In this document: positions 11,156 through 22,118 of the stretch, in pieces | How the letters are laid out: each line of letters opens with the position of its first letter | Numbering within the stretch: position 1 is the stretch's first letter | Origin: Macrotis lagotis | Lineage: Eukaryota; Chordata; Mammalia; Peramelemorphia; Peramelidae | DNA: 64,000 bases | Direction: 5' to 3' | NCBI RefSeq assembly: GCF_037893015.1 | Contig: NC_133666.1 | Span: forward strand, 626,970,310-627,034,309 | Notes under the pieces: model-generated | What the model was told of the DNA's origin: nothing | The model's database searches: none | Seen by the model: only the letters and a program-made list of their open reading frames with translations | Position numbers and translations under genes: made by a program

Positions 11156-12198
11156 AAACTAGAATAAACCAAACAAATCAATTCCTTAGAAGACAAAGAA
11201 CATTAGAATCAAAAAATTGAAAAAAATAAAATATATGTCTTGGAAAAAAGGACAAAGAATTTAAGAATCACTGGATCTCCTGAAAAACATGTTCACAAAA
11301 AACAGAAGACACTGTATTTCAAGGAACTGTAAGTGAAAACTATCCAGATCTATTAGAACAAGAAATCAAAGATCAATCACTTCTTGAAAACCCCAAAAGG
11401 AAAAGTTCCAGAGATCTACCAAAAAATAAAATATTGCAATTATCCAGAAAGAAGCAGTTCAAGTTTCAATCACAGTCAACTTCTTTTCTAAATGAGGAGA
11501 TATTGTAATAAAATATTCAAAAGGCAAAACACCTAGACTTAAAGTTGAAAATAACTTACTCTGCAAAGCTGAGTATAATGCCAAACTGCAGTCTTAAAAA
11601 AAGGATCTTTACTGGAATGGAAGACTTCCAAATATTTTTGACAAAAAGACAAGAGTTATATTATAATTTTGAAATACAAATGTAAGAATTAAGAGAGACA
11701 TAAAAGGGTAAATTTATTCAAGTATTTGGAAGGAATTCTATGATGATACAGTGTTGCATTGTAATGAAGAAGAAGAAACTAGAATTCTTTCAGAGCCTTA
11801 ATGTCTTCAAAGAATATCGAGGAAGAGAAAAACAGAAGACTTAGTGGTAGATTGGTTTAATTCTAAAGATTTTAAGAAGTGAAAGAGAAAGGAAGTGTAG
11901 AAAATAGGAAGAACAGGGGTGGAACTTGCTATTTCTCAAAAGTAGGGTGTGTGAGAATAGCATAACAACAGTGGAAGAAGGGGTGAGGGGATCAAATGAA
12001 CCTCCTCGTCTGAAACGAACAGAAGAGAGTTGAACACACAAAGTTCAGCACAGAAATTCATTAAACTCAACTGGAAAATGTGTGGGGATGGGAAGCATAT
12101 GTTGTGGTAAAAGAGTGGATAATAATGTGGAAAAAAATTGTTGCAAACAAAACAAATTTCCTGATCCTGAGGGGAGGAAATTGAAAAAGAAAAAATTA

Positions 12199-12346
12199 GG
12201 GGCGGTTAGGTGGGGCAGTGGATAGAGCACTGGCCTTGGAGTCAGGAGTACCTGGGTTCAAATCTTACCTCAGACACTTAATAATTACCTAGCTGTGTGG
12301 CCTTAGGCAAGCCACTTAACCCCACTGCCTTGCAAAAAAAAAAAGA
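12199..12346 (+). repeat. Marsupial SINE
   Basis: Full-length plus-strand copy (ggggcggttaggtggggcag ... cccactgccttgcaaaaaaa), lying inside the third half-L1-like unit and therefore younger than it. Confidence 0.9.
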
Positions 12347-14404
12347 AAAAAGAACTAGAGTCTAAGGGGTTGAGGGGCCTTAGCTTGCCTTGTAGACTGC
12401 TCAGGAATAGCTGCACACAGTGTTATATACAAATATAAGGTAATATTATTATACCTTAAGGAATGACAAAAGAGATGATTTTGGAGAGCCCTGGATAGAA
12501 TGAATAGCTGAAACATGAAACAGAACAGTTAGGAAAAAAATTTATGTAAAGATAGTAACATTGGAAAGAGAAACAACTTTTGAAGACTTAAGAACTCTGA
12601 TCAATGTAATGATGACATTTGTCTCTTGAGGACCTGTAATGAAACTAGTTATCCATTTTCTGACAGAAAAGTGATGGACATGGTACAGAAAGAGAAATAC
12701 ATTTTTAGACATAACTCTTGATTACATTGAGTTTTTTGGACTATATTTGTCACAAGGACATCCCCCCATCATTTATCTTTGCTGCTAATCTGAATGGAGA
12801 ATAGAAGGAATAGCAATAGTAATGACAAAGAGCGTTGTTGGCATATTTTTAAATGCAAAGAAGGAAACAAGAATCCAGAAGGAAACAATCATGACAATTT
12901 TGACAATAGCCTGAAAATTTATTATGTATTTTAAAAGAACATGAACTATGTGTTCCCTAACTGGTAAAAAGTCAAATAATATGAACAGGCAGGTTTTAGA
13001 AGAAGAAATAAAAACTATCAATTGTCACAGGAAAAAAAATGCTCAGATTTACTATTGATTAGAGAAATGCAGATTAAAACTACTCTTTTATCTCACACCT
13101 CTCAGATTGGCTAACATTACAGACAAAGAAAATAAATTCTGGAGGGGATGTGAAAAAATGGGGACAGTAATGCTCTATTGGTGGAATGGTAAACTAGTCC
13201 AACTGTTAAGGAGAACAATTTGTAAACAATTCCCAAGAGGTTATAAAACTGTACTCATCCTTTGATTCAACAGTACCACTGATTACTAGGTCTGTAACCC
13301 AAAGAGATCAAAGAAAAGAGAAAAGGCCCTATAATGTACATAAATATTTATAGTAACTCTTTTTGTGATGTCAGACAATTGGACATTGAGGGGATGTGGG
13401 GACTGGCTGAACGAAGTGTGGAACATGATTGTGATGGTATATTATTGTGTTATAGGAAATGACAAGCAGGATGCTTTCAGAAAAACCTAGAATAACTTAC
13501 ATGAACTAATGCAAAGTGAAGAGAGCAGAACCAGGAAAACATTGTACCCAATAATAGCAGTATTTTGCAAGGCTCAACTAAATGACTTAGTTATTCTCAG
13601 CAATTTGATGATCTAAGACAATTCCAAGATCTAATGATGAGAAATGCTATGCATCTCCAGAGGAGAGGAAAAAATTGATAAGTCTGAATTTAAATTAAAG
13701 TATATTTAAAAAACGTTTTTTCTTTCACAACATGACTAATATGGAAAACTTTTGCATGACTGCATATATATACATATATATAAAACATCAAATTGCTTGC
13801 CTTCTCAATAAGGAAGGAGGGGGGAAAGGAGAAAATTTGGAATTCAAAAAATTTTAAGTGAATGTTTAGAATTGCTTTTACATGTAATTGGAAAAATAAT
13901 GTAATTGGGAAAGATTTTATGAAATAAATATATATATATTAAAACCACAAAAGAATAAAAGTATGTGGCATACAATGGAGAGTCAGTTTTATATAGAATC
14001 CTATTTTTATATTCTACTGGGCATTTAGAAGTGCCTTTTTCAAATTTAAACTTAGAATTTTATAATCTTAAATGATTTTTTAAAAAAAGAAAGAGAGCAC
14101 ATGTTTCTTCTGGGTAAGTTTGAGATTGCTTCTCAAAACTCTAATTACATCTTCTTCATATTTCCTTCCCTGAGCATGAATGATCAAACAGTGATCCTGG
14201 GATGAACATTTCAAACCTTGTCAATCTATATAGGGGCCTTATCATGTCTGCAGTCATTGAAGTCTGGGTGCCTGGCAGGAGGAAATGATTTGTAATCTCC
14301 TCAAAGAAGCAGATGTTTACCTGGTCAGAAGGACAGTCAGGAGGACAAACCTAACCAGCCTGCCCTGGCTTACCAGAAAATCTGGATCTTGAATGTACTG
14401 GATA

Positions 14405-14558
14405 TTTTTTTTTTAGGTTTTTGCAAGGCAAATGGGGTTAAGTGGCTTGCCCAAGGCCACACAGCTAGGTAATTATTAAGTGTCTGAGACCAGATTTGAA
14501 CCCAAGTACTCCTGACTCCAGGGCTGGTGCTTTATCCATTGTGCCACCTAGCCATCCT
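14405..14558 (-). repeat. Marsupial SINE
   Basis: Full-length minus-strand copy (tttttaggtttttgcaaggc ... ttgtgccacctagccatcc). Little diverged. Confidence 0.9.
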
Positions 14559-14835
14559 ACTATTTGGATATTACAAAGTACCATAATGTTTTAAGCATTA
14601 ACCAGCTGGGAATATAGAACTTATGAGTTACTATTTCATGTTTTAAGTAGTTATTAATATGGGCTGGTTAGTCTTTGTGTATTTATTTGTTTTGTGTGTA
14701 TGTGTATTTAAAACATTTCTTTTGTAGTGGAGGAATAAAATTTTCTTATAATGTATTGAATATCTTTCTAAATGGGCTTCTGTCACTCTCTTTTGGAGAA
14801 ACACTAAACATGAGACAAATTTAAGATGTTTATTT

Positions 14836-14981
14836 GTTTTGGGGTTTTTTGGTAAAGCAGTGGGGTTAAGAGACCTGTCCAAGGTCACACAGGTAATCCT
14901 TAAGTGTCTGAGGCAGAATTTGAACTCAGGTTCTCCTGACTCCACTGCACCACCTAGCTGCCCCTGCACTACCTAGCTGCC
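14836..14981 (-). repeat. Marsupial SINE, with partly duplicated head
   Basis: Minus-strand copy (gggttttttggtaaagcagt ...). The head phrase cacctagctgcccctgca is followed by a second actacctagctgccc, suggesting a partial head duplication or a nested second copy. Confidence 0.8.
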
Positions 14982-14999
14982 CACAAATTTAAGATGTTT

Positions 15000-15685
15000 A
15001 AATGTTTTTTCCCCAAAGTTCTGTTCTGGGGTTTGATGATCCCATAATGATATTATGGGATTTGTGCATGAACTGGATTTAAGTGTGGCAGAGTTGGGCA
15101 AGGCTGTCAGCCTTACTCTCTCTTCCAGTCATTGAAATCCAGTGGCAAGAGAAAAGTCAAGATGACTAGCAATGGCCCAGGATATAGAGAGGATGTCTTT
15201 GGTGTTTTCATTAAGCACCTGCTTCAAGCCACCTTCATAACCACTGTAACACATTGTTCTCATCCACCCCTTCTGCCAGGGGAAGTCTTTACATACTTGA
15301 GGTAGAACTCCCCTTAATTAACTGACAAGTTGGAGGTCTATCACCCTCAACCTGATTTAACCCATCCACAGAAATGGTTTTCTGGGGTGTGACTGCTGTG
15401 CTTGCTACAGATTCTTGGAGCTATAGAGGTGAGAGCTGAGTACTAAGTAGACACCAAAGGTAGACATGCATTCCTGAAAAGGGCTCAGCAAGCCCTCACA
15501 CCAGAGGTGTGCTAGTCTTTCTCCAACACCCTATACGCCTATTCTGGGATGTGGGTATAATGAATGAACCAGAGACAAGTTTAGAAGCCAGACTCTGCCA
15601 GAATTTGGTACTCAATTAGTCCAGAGCCAGAAACCATTAGTGTCAGGGACAAGACTGAGATCTTAGGATGTTATGTGGTTTAAGG
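15000..15685. other. Intergenic DNA, no gene seen
   Basis: Mixed-composition single-copy-looking sequence upstream of the next SINE. I see no frame, splice pattern or repeat that I can name. Confidence 0.4.
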
Positions 15686-15688
15686 CTT

Positions 15689-15834
15689 TTGGTTTTTTTT
15701 TTTTTTTGCAAAGCAATGTGCCTTGCCCAAGATCACACAGCTAAGCAATCACTAAGTGCCTGAGGTCGGATTTGAACTGTGGTCCTCCTGACTCCAGGGC
15801 CAAGGCTCTATCCACTGTACCACCTAGCTGCCCC
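15689..15834 (-). repeat. Marsupial SINE
   Basis: Minus-strand copy (ttttttttttttttgcaaag ... ccactgtaccacctagctgcc). Confidence 0.9.
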
Positions 15835-15914
15835 CAGGTTTAAGTTTTTTTTTAGATGAAGTGAGGGTGCGGGATGGGAATGGAGTGAGAAGGCATGGGA
15901 AGGTTATAACACCA

Positions 15915-16070
15915 TGTCAGTGTATCTAACCCCTTCCTTTTACAAATGAGAAGATAAACCCAGAGAATCTAAATAATTTCCTCAGTGTCACATAGGTAGC
16001 AACAACCAGAATTTGGTTTCTAACCCAGGTGTATGGAATCCATAAACATTCTTTCCACTGCCTTAGCAGA
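15915..16070 (-). repeat. MIR-like remnant
   Basis: Reverse-orientation MIR vocabulary (ccttccttttacaaatgaga, agtgtcacataggtagcaac), strongly diverged. It lies downstream of the RTBDN poly(A) site. Confidence 0.45.
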
Positions 16071-16301
16071 GGAAAAGACTTTAAGGGGGTGGGGGTGGGA
16101 GGTGGGGGAAATGTCCCTGCAACATGAATTTTTCCACCTGCTAGGGCCAAAGATTGGGACAGTGAGGGGGGGAGTCCCATTCCCCATTCCCTAGCCTGGA
16201 AGTTACAGACTGGCTCCCCAGTGTGGGGAGACCCCTGGGCTATAACTACTCCGACTCCACTCCAAAGAAACAACTGAATCTTGGGCTCTGTAAGCTGGCT
16301 T

Positions 16302-16307
16302 TTTATT
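16302..16307 (-). terminator. RTBDN: RTBDN poly(A) signal
   Basis: tttatt on the plus strand is AATAAA on the minus strand, 221 bp past the RTBDN stop codon. It is the first canonical signal downstream and gives a short 3' UTR. Confidence 0.6.
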
Positions 16308-16527
16308 CAAGAAGTCATGCTGTATTCCACTTCCCTAGGCTGGTAGTTCTGGGATCTGAGAACAAAATCTGGTCGGGCAGCCTGGGGAAGTTAGTAGCTG
16401 GAGCTGGGGGAGGGGAGGGACTTCTCATTGATTTCACCCGGTGCTGAAAGGCTCTCACCCCTCAAACTCCCTTCAAACTCCCTTCCTCCCTCTTCCCGGC
16501 TCCCCGCACCCGGGCAGAGCGCACCCT

Positions 16528-16788
16528 CTAGGGGCTGCTGCCGCTGCCACTGCCGCTGCCACTGCTGAGTCCCTCAGGCGGGAAGAGCAGCGCGCGTCTG
16601 AACCGGCTGCCCTGGCGCCCTCGAAGTCGAGACAGGGACCACGCTGGGCAGACGATGCCTAATGGGGTCTCTGGATCAGGCGGCTGCGGGTCCGAGCTGC
16701 TTGGTGGAAGGCAGGGGCAGGGAGCAGGCGCAGCGACCAAGTAGTCTCCCAGCGCAGAACCACACAGGTCTTTACCGTCCAGGAAGGT
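16528..16788 (-). CDS. RTBDN: RTBDN coding exon 5 and stop
   Basis: Starts after cctacag. Encodes TFLDGKDLCGSALGDYLV, then a proline-rich and an arginine-rich stretch, then the SGSGSGSGSSP tail and a TAG stop. The end is GC-rich with CpGs, unlike the earlier exons. Confidence 0.9.
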   Translation of the reverse strand, partial: TFLDGKDLCGSALGDYLVAAPAPCPCLPPSSSDPQPPDPETPLGIVCPAWSLSRLRGRQGSRFRRALLFPPEGLSSGSGSGSGSSP

Positions 16789-19099
16789 CTGTAGGACCAG
16801 CCCAGGTTAGAACACGATCTCTAGTGGATGCGAGGGCCGGGGCTAGCTAGAACTACATTTAGTGGGAGAACGAGGTGGGGTGAGACTAAGAGGAGAGGAG
16901 AGAGGTTGAGTAATACCTATCGATGAGGTGGGGACTGGGACAGCAAGAGAGGCATCACCCCACTCATAGGGCGAGTGCCAGATATGCAGTGGGGGCAAGG
17001 CAGAGGTGAGGCTCATAATTAGTGTGTCTGTAGTCTAGGAACCTAGACCAAGGCCAAAGCAACTGAGAAAAGGACTGGTCAATATTTGGAAGAAGGATCC
17101 GTGAGGATGCAAGATGGGGAAAGTGTGCAAAGTCATGACCTGGTAGCTCTTGTGGCTACTTGGAACTGGACTTCTGGTAGGCTCTCACCTGGTCAAAGGT
17201 GAGACAGCCACCCTCACAGCTTCCTCCTTCTGGTTGGGAGAGCCAGTTCCTACCACAGGTCAGGTCATCTCTACAGGCTGAAAACCTGAGGAGGGAAAGA
17301 GAGGACTAGGGAATCATGGTTTCAGAAATGGAAGGGATTTAGGTAATCTAGTCCCAACCCTTAACTCCACTCCCCAGACCAGAGAGGGCCTCAGCAGAGC
17401 TTGTCAAGACTAAAGAAGTCTTGACTCTCAGTCCTGGAGTTGCGAGCCTCCAACTTTCTCTTTCTGAATCCTGTCCTAAGCAATTATATTCAGCTCTGAC
17501 CACATTCTACCTTCTTTTGTTAAGTCAAAAATATTCTCTGACTACAAACTCTAAACTAGGCATTCAAAAAATCTTCTGCCTTGTGTTCCCACTTATTCAA
17601 CTTTGTTCCCACAACCTCCCAGGCAAGTTTCTATACCCCACTACAAAGGTGCCCCACTAATTCCTACTTCTGGAACTTAATCACCACGATCCCACCTGGA
17701 ATGACCCTCCTGAGTCTGAGCTCCCTCCACTCTCAACTAAAGCTATCATCCTAGTCAGAAATGACTTGAAAATGAAGGCTTCCCTGTGTCTTAATTAAAT
17801 GTCTACTTTCCTTGCTAACTCTTAGTATTGATTCATTTCTGCACCTCTTCCCATGTCAGGGTCTTCCCCTAGAACTGCCCCAGACTCCTAACTGCACTAA
17901 GTATACACCTCTCCACTAAAGCATGTCTACAAAAGATCATGCCCATACCCTTGAGTTATTCTTGTCTTACCACTTGTCACAGAATGCAGCACAGATTGGC
18001 AGGGCCTGAATTCTCCCATGCCTCTCCAGATGGGTCCAGTTGCCTGCCAATGGTGAGCAGTGAAGGAAATAGGAGAAGCTTTGTAGAAAGGCTTCACACC
18101 TGGAAGAGCCCAAGAGAGATCATGGAATGTGAAATTTCAAAAAACCAACTCCACAGGGGACAACCAGGTGGAACAGAGGATAGAGCACCTGCTCTGAAGT
18201 CAAGGACCTTAGTCCATAACCAATCTCAGACACTTACTAGCTGTGACCTTGAGCAAATCACTAAGCCCCAGTTGCCTCAAAAGGAAAAAAAAGAAAACCA
18301 GATTCATCATACATGTTGAGCTAAGGAAGCAGGAGCTATAGGGTGTACAGAGGGACAGAACAGAAGCCCAGATTTTTTTTTCTAGATTAAAATTTAAGTG
18401 ACACAGGGAGTTTCTATGGTTGAATCCCAGAATATCTTCAAATTATGTAAAAACCAAGAAAATCCTCTGGTATATTAATTACCAATCTATTTCAGGGTGG
18501 ACCAGCAGGGGAGGGCACAGAAAGATCGCACTCACCTGGGGCTCAGGCCCCCACAGCGATCCCAAATCAGGCAGATGCCTGCCATTATAGGGGAGCCTGA
18601 GGAGGAAGTAAAAGAAATGGCAAGTTGCACTAGAAGAGGGACTTGACACATGTTGGGAAGGGCATCCAACAAGTTTGCCCTCTCCTGAAGTTTTTCAAAT
18701 CTGGATCATATGAGAGGGATTCTGAATACATCTGGGATCTCCTTAGATTGGAAACAAAATTGTGATGACATGACTCAGTCTTAGGGTGGTGTGTGTGTGT
18801 GTGTGTGTGTGTGTGTCTAGATTTCCTGAATGAATTCAGGGAGGTGGGAAGACTGGAGAGAGGGGAGACTATCTGGCCTAGGAAGATTAGAAAGGGGAGA
18901 GGTATTACTTACCAGTAGAATGGAGTCCACACCAACCTGGTACACCATTGAACTTGGGCTCCTCATTGACTTGCCCAAAGCCCATGCATTTGGGGCTGCC
19001 AGCACCACTATGATTTTCAGCTAGCCATAAGACTCCTTGGGTCCCAACAAGACTCATGGCCCAGGCTAGGCCTAAGATCCAAGTCACATTGCCTTTCAT
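16528..19099 (-). CDS. RTBDN: Retbindin, five coding exons
   Basis: Coding exons on the minus strand: 19099-18913, 18596-18536, 18099-17971, 17285-17189 and 16788-16528. All junctions have AG/GT sites and the joined frame is 735 bp, 244 residues (human retbindin is 229). The family is the folate-receptor/riboflavin-binding fold; retbindin is a retina-enriched extracellular flavin-binding protein. Visible features are a hydrophobic signal peptide (residues 1-23, WILGLAWAMSLVG), sequons at N29 (NHS) and N103 (NWT), a riboflavin-binder-like WDRCGGLS, cysteine-rich CEAFLQ and ICAAFCDKWFSACRDDLTCG, GGCLTFDQTFLDGKDLC, and a Ser/Gly-repeat C-terminus (GSGSGSGSSP) matching the human protein's unusual GSGSGSG end. 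The start was chosen for its signal peptide, directly after a 3' splice site; upstream 5' UTR exons were not located. It is divergently placed next to MAST1, as in human. Confidence 0.9.
17189..17285 (-). CDS. RTBDN: RTBDN coding exon 4
   Basis: A 97-bp exon, acceptor ctcctcag, donor GACCAG|gtgaga. Encodes FSACRDDLTCGRNWL and CEGGCLTFDQ, matching human FANCEDDITCGPTWL and CEPSCLTYGQ. A second AG 8 bp downstream would put the frame into a stop, so the upstream acceptor is preferred. Confidence 0.92.
17296..17420. repeat. Old mammalian interspersed repeat in RTBDN intron 3
   Basis: tttcagaaatggaagggatt followed by aatctagtcccaaccc resembles the widespread 'gctggaaggggcctt..agtccaacccc' mammalian repeat. 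Family not named with confidence. Confidence 0.3.
17971..18099 (-). CDS. RTBDN: RTBDN coding exon 3
   Basis: A 129-bp exon, acceptor cttccag, donor AAGTG|gtaaga. Encodes CEAFLQSFSYFLHCSPLAG, the NWT sequon and ALPICAAFCDKW, matching the human segment CESFLEHLQ ... PLCEELCQAW. Confidence 0.9.
18156..18297 (+). repeat. Diverged marsupial SINE in an RTBDN intron
   Basis: ggggacaaccaggtggaaca ... ctcagacacttactagctgtgacc ... agttgcctcaaaagg. Older than the 'ttgcaaaaacc' copies. It is antisense to RTBDN. Confidence 0.8.
18536..18596 (-). CDS. RTBDN: RTBDN coding exon 2
   Basis: A 61-bp exon, acceptor cctcag, donor CCCAG|gtgagt. Encodes SPIMAGICLIWDRCGGLSP; WDRCGGLS lines up with WNRCGQLS of riboflavin-binding protein and ERCGVPS of human retbindin. 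Confidence 0.85.
18789..18818 (+). repeat. (GT)n microsatellite
   Basis: About 15 GT units in RTBDN intron 1. Confidence 0.95.
18913..19099 (-). CDS. RTBDN: RTBDN coding exon 1
   Basis: Encodes residues 1-62 plus one base: signal peptide, sequon NHS, Cys38 and Cys57. The exon probably begins at 19105 after an AG acceptor (ctcag|gtgaagATG). Its donor is ACTG|gtaagt. Confidence 0.85.
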
Positions 19100-19105
19100 C
19101 TTCAC

Positions 19106-20139
19106 CTGAGAATCAGAAATTGAGCTGAGTCCCTGCAAAGAGTCCTCCATAATACCTTTGAAGATAATAGGTTCATTGTCCTGTTTGGTCTGTCTTGATT
19201 CTTCCCAACTACCCCTCCTCACAGAGTTGTACTGCCTGCTGATGGTAGGGGGAGGATCTTGCCTTTCAGATAAGGTTTTGGTTGGCCACACAGTTCATCC
19301 TGGCAAGAACTGCCTACTCATTCTTGGGATCCCTGATTTTCTATTCTCAATTCCTTCAGGCCAAATCCCCTGGGGTACTGCCCCACAGTCTCATAGTATC
19401 AGCAAGAACCCCAGTTTCCTGACCCTCAGATGCCTCAGCTCTGTACCTTCATCCAGGTGTCTTCTCTGGTCTAAGCACTGGTGACCTTGACAAGGGCCAG
19501 GGCCATGGTTACCACAAGCCTACCCCACCTCCCATCCCTCCCTCATTCTGCTGAGCCAAATCGGCTTAGCTGTGACTGCTCATCCACACTATCTGGTCCA
19601 CGTGTGATCACAGAGACCCATCTCTGCATATAACTAGTTGTCTGACACTTAAGACTCAGGTTGTGAGTCTAGATTGGTGAACTCTGGGGAATCCCACTCA
19701 ATGGAATTTAACTATTTGGTCCTCCAAAGGAATCCCTGGGTTCCTGAAAGTTTTGATCCCAAAGAGGGGGTGAAGGGAAGGCAGGGACATGTTTCCTGCT
19801 TCCTTCAGTCCCATAGACCCTGATCAGGTGGGATTTTACCTGGCTCCAACCTCTCCAGGTAGCACTGTTCAAGGTTCGCTGCTCCCTGCTTCTCCTACGG
19901 TCGATCTTGTGAGGGCTACTGGACCCGGGCAGGGAGGGAGGAGTCCATCCAGGAGAAGGAGGGACCCGGTGGGATAGGGTGGGGAGGGCAAGGAGATGTA
20001 AGAGGTTAGGGCGGGGCAGAAGCCGACTAGGGGCCACCCCTACAGCCCAAGAGACAGGTTTACAGAGACTATTAAGAATGGTTTGGAGAAGTTAACAAAG
20101 TGAACCGAGTGGATCTCAAAATATGTCTCTGTGTAAGCC

Positions 20140-20190
<51 letters not shown>

Positions 20191-20789
20191 CCCCTCCCTC
20201 CCTCCCTAACCTCCCCCTCTGTTTCTGTCTCTGTCTCATATCTCTGTCTTTGTGTCTGTAAGGATCTGAGAATTTGTCATCATTAGTGATCACGGGGGAG
20301 GGAAATGGGAAAAGTGTCCCCTAAAAATTACTGTATATGGCTGTCAGTGTATATAAAAGCATTGTGCATTGTGGAGGGGTGTAACAGAGTGTGTTTCTTT
20401 GTGTAATTGATATTTGTGACAGTTTCTAATGTGTTCTGTATGTTGGGGGCTATAGGAAGTATCATGGGGGCAAGGGTCTGGATTTCTACCTTCCAGCCTC
20501 ACACATTTTCTTATCTGTATTATTCCCAGGTAAGGGAGGAGCTGGAGACAAGAACAGAGACAATCTGAGAGTTCTCAGATGAATGAGGGATGAGGTAGCC
20601 GAGGAATAACTGTACTAATGGGATGATCCAGAGTCATCCTCTTCCTCCTTCATCAAACCAGTAGGAAAAACCCGTGCCTAAACTGCTTCGAGTTTTGGCA
20701 GCAGCTACCCGCTGCTTCACACCAGCTCCACACCCAGCCTTAGCAGGAAAATCTGATTTCCTTGGTTTGGGCTAATGGAAGTGGGTGAG
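19106..20789. other. RTBDN-MAST1 intergenic interval, proximal part
   Basis: Presumably contains the RTBDN promoter and noncoding 5' exon(s), which I could not place. The only clear structure is a long pure (CT)n tract at 20141-20187 with a CCCTCCCTCCCT tail. No SINE insertions are recognisable. Confidence 0.45.
20139..20210 (+). repeat. (CT)n microsatellite with (CCCT)n tail
   Basis: About 24 CT units followed by several CCCTCCCT repeats; a long polypyrimidine tract upstream of MAST1. Confidence 0.95.
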
Positions 20790-20810
20790 ATCAGCACCGC
20801 GGAGAGCGAC
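20790..20810 (+). promoter_or_regulatory. RE1/NRSE (REST-binding) motif
   Basis: TCAGCACCGCGGAGAG at 20791-20806 fits the NRSE consensus TYAGMRCCNNRGMSAG at every position. The extended 21-mer matches the canonical TTCAGCACCACGGACAGCGCC at 17 of 21 positions. REST silences neuronal genes in other tissues, and MAST1 is a neuronal kinase. The site lies 1.3 kb upstream of the MAST1 alternative first coding exon. Confidence 0.6.
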
Positions 20811-21535
20811 AGAGACCTAGGAGAGGGCTGGAATGAAACAAAGATACAGGGCGAGAGAGGTAAATACCCAGAAAAATACCGAAGGAAGAAGTGAGGCAAA
20901 GGCGGAGACATACATACAGTGAGTCCTATACAGAAAGATGCAGAAGGAAACGTAGAGTGAAATGATGAGGCACCTATTTGTGGGTAGTAAAGATTCAGAG
21001 GAATAGGAAGGGACACACCGAGAGGCACTTCCCTCAATCCCTTCCAAACCCCCGCGGTAACCTCAGGACTGGTCGGCAGGTGGCGTTGATGCACAAGGTG
21101 ACCCCAGTCTCTGACACTGGGGTCAGGAGTGTCACTTCCCCTAGGGACTTGTTCTAGTGCTGGTTCAGATGGAAGACAGAATTATTGAGATCAGCTCGGT
21201 CCACTCTGCAGCAGCCCAGAAAGTTCAGTCTGCACACTGGGTCATCTGTGTTGGCTGTGGTCCTGAGACTCCATTAGCTGAGAATAAAAAAACTGGGATC
21301 CTAAATGGAAGCCAGGGAAATCCAGTGAGGAGGGAAGAGGATGGAGGAGGGCGAGGCCATCTTGCCCACCTCAGGGAAGGAGGACCTTGGGCCTTTGCTC
21401 ACCTTTACTTTGGAACCAAAGGTGACTGGACTGAAAAGGACTTCCTAAGTATGTGGGGAAAGAGCACAAGGAAAAGATCTTATGTGTGCACCAGAAGAAA
21501 CAACGGGAATTCCACAGGCAAGGGCATGGATGGAC

Positions 21536-21537
<2 letters not shown>

Positions 21538-21566
<29 letters not shown>

Positions 21567-21567
21567 A
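21538..21567 (+). repeat. (CT)n microsatellite
   Basis: About 14 CT units. Confidence 0.9.
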
Positions 21568-21904
21568 TTTCGGAGGCTGTTTTCTCTCCCCTCCATATTC
21601 CTCACATGGATCCTAATATGACCTATAAATCCTGCCCTGTGTTGGTCCAGGCCCAGGTACATCCAGTTCACACTAATCCCTTACGTGGGGGGTGTGGGTG
21701 GGGATGGGTGTCCCTCTAAGGGAGTATCTGTTTTTTTAAAAGGGTATGTCTTTCTTTTGGCAGGGCTGGAGGGGTGATGCCACTGTATGGGGAGAGAGAG
21801 GCTTTCTCTACAGGAGAGGTCTCTGTGAAGACGTCTTTAGAACCTTGTCAGGTTTCTTTTCTGTGGCTAGGGATCACGTCTTTGTGAGGGGACTGTGTGT
21901 CTAG

Positions 21905-22118
21905 GTTGAGGTGTCTCTCTGGTGGTGGCCGTGGCTGCGGCTACAGCTCCCAGACGCAGTGACTGTTCAGGCCGCCCCTCGTGGCTCCGCCCCCGCCCCC
22001 CACCTTCTCCCGCCGCCACGGCTCCTCCCTCCCCCCCACTCCCTCCCTCACAGGGGGCCGGAGAGCAGCCGCTCCCTCTCCCGCCGCCGCTGCCGCCGCT
22101 ACTGCTGCCGCCGCCGCC
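21905..22118 (+). promoter_or_regulatory. MAST1: GC-rich island and 5' UTR of the upstream MAST1 start
   Basis: A CpG-rich block with GC boxes (ggctccgcccccgcccccca around 21985), C-rich tracts and (CCG)n/(CTG)n-like triplet runs up to a near-perfect Kozak gccgccATGG. No TATA box is visible. It looks like a dispersed CpG-island promoter. The triplet runs code polyalanine or polyproline in the other frames, which explains the overlapping frames there. Confidence 0.6.

Larger units (their letters stand above)
10160..13965 (+). mobile_element. Third half-L1-like LINE unit
   Basis: A 5'-region-like stretch (about 10160-10900) with an embedded (AC)n tract leads into ORF1-like sequence (about 11160-11700; aaggaactgtaagtgaaaac, aatattgcaattatccagaa). 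A spacer carrying a SINE follows. The L1 3' region runs from about 13040 to 13965: aatgcagattaaaactactc, cctttgattcaacagtaccac, ggtctgtaacccaaagagat, tgcttgccttctcaataagg, tacatgtaattgg. As in the unit at 3070, no RT or endonuclease block lies between. All frames are broken. Confidence 0.55.

Noticed and set aside
19708-20037. A 109-codon minus-strand frame upstream of RTBDN
   Set aside because: No similarity to any RTBDN exon and no splice sites placing it in the transcript; probably chance in GC-rich DNA.
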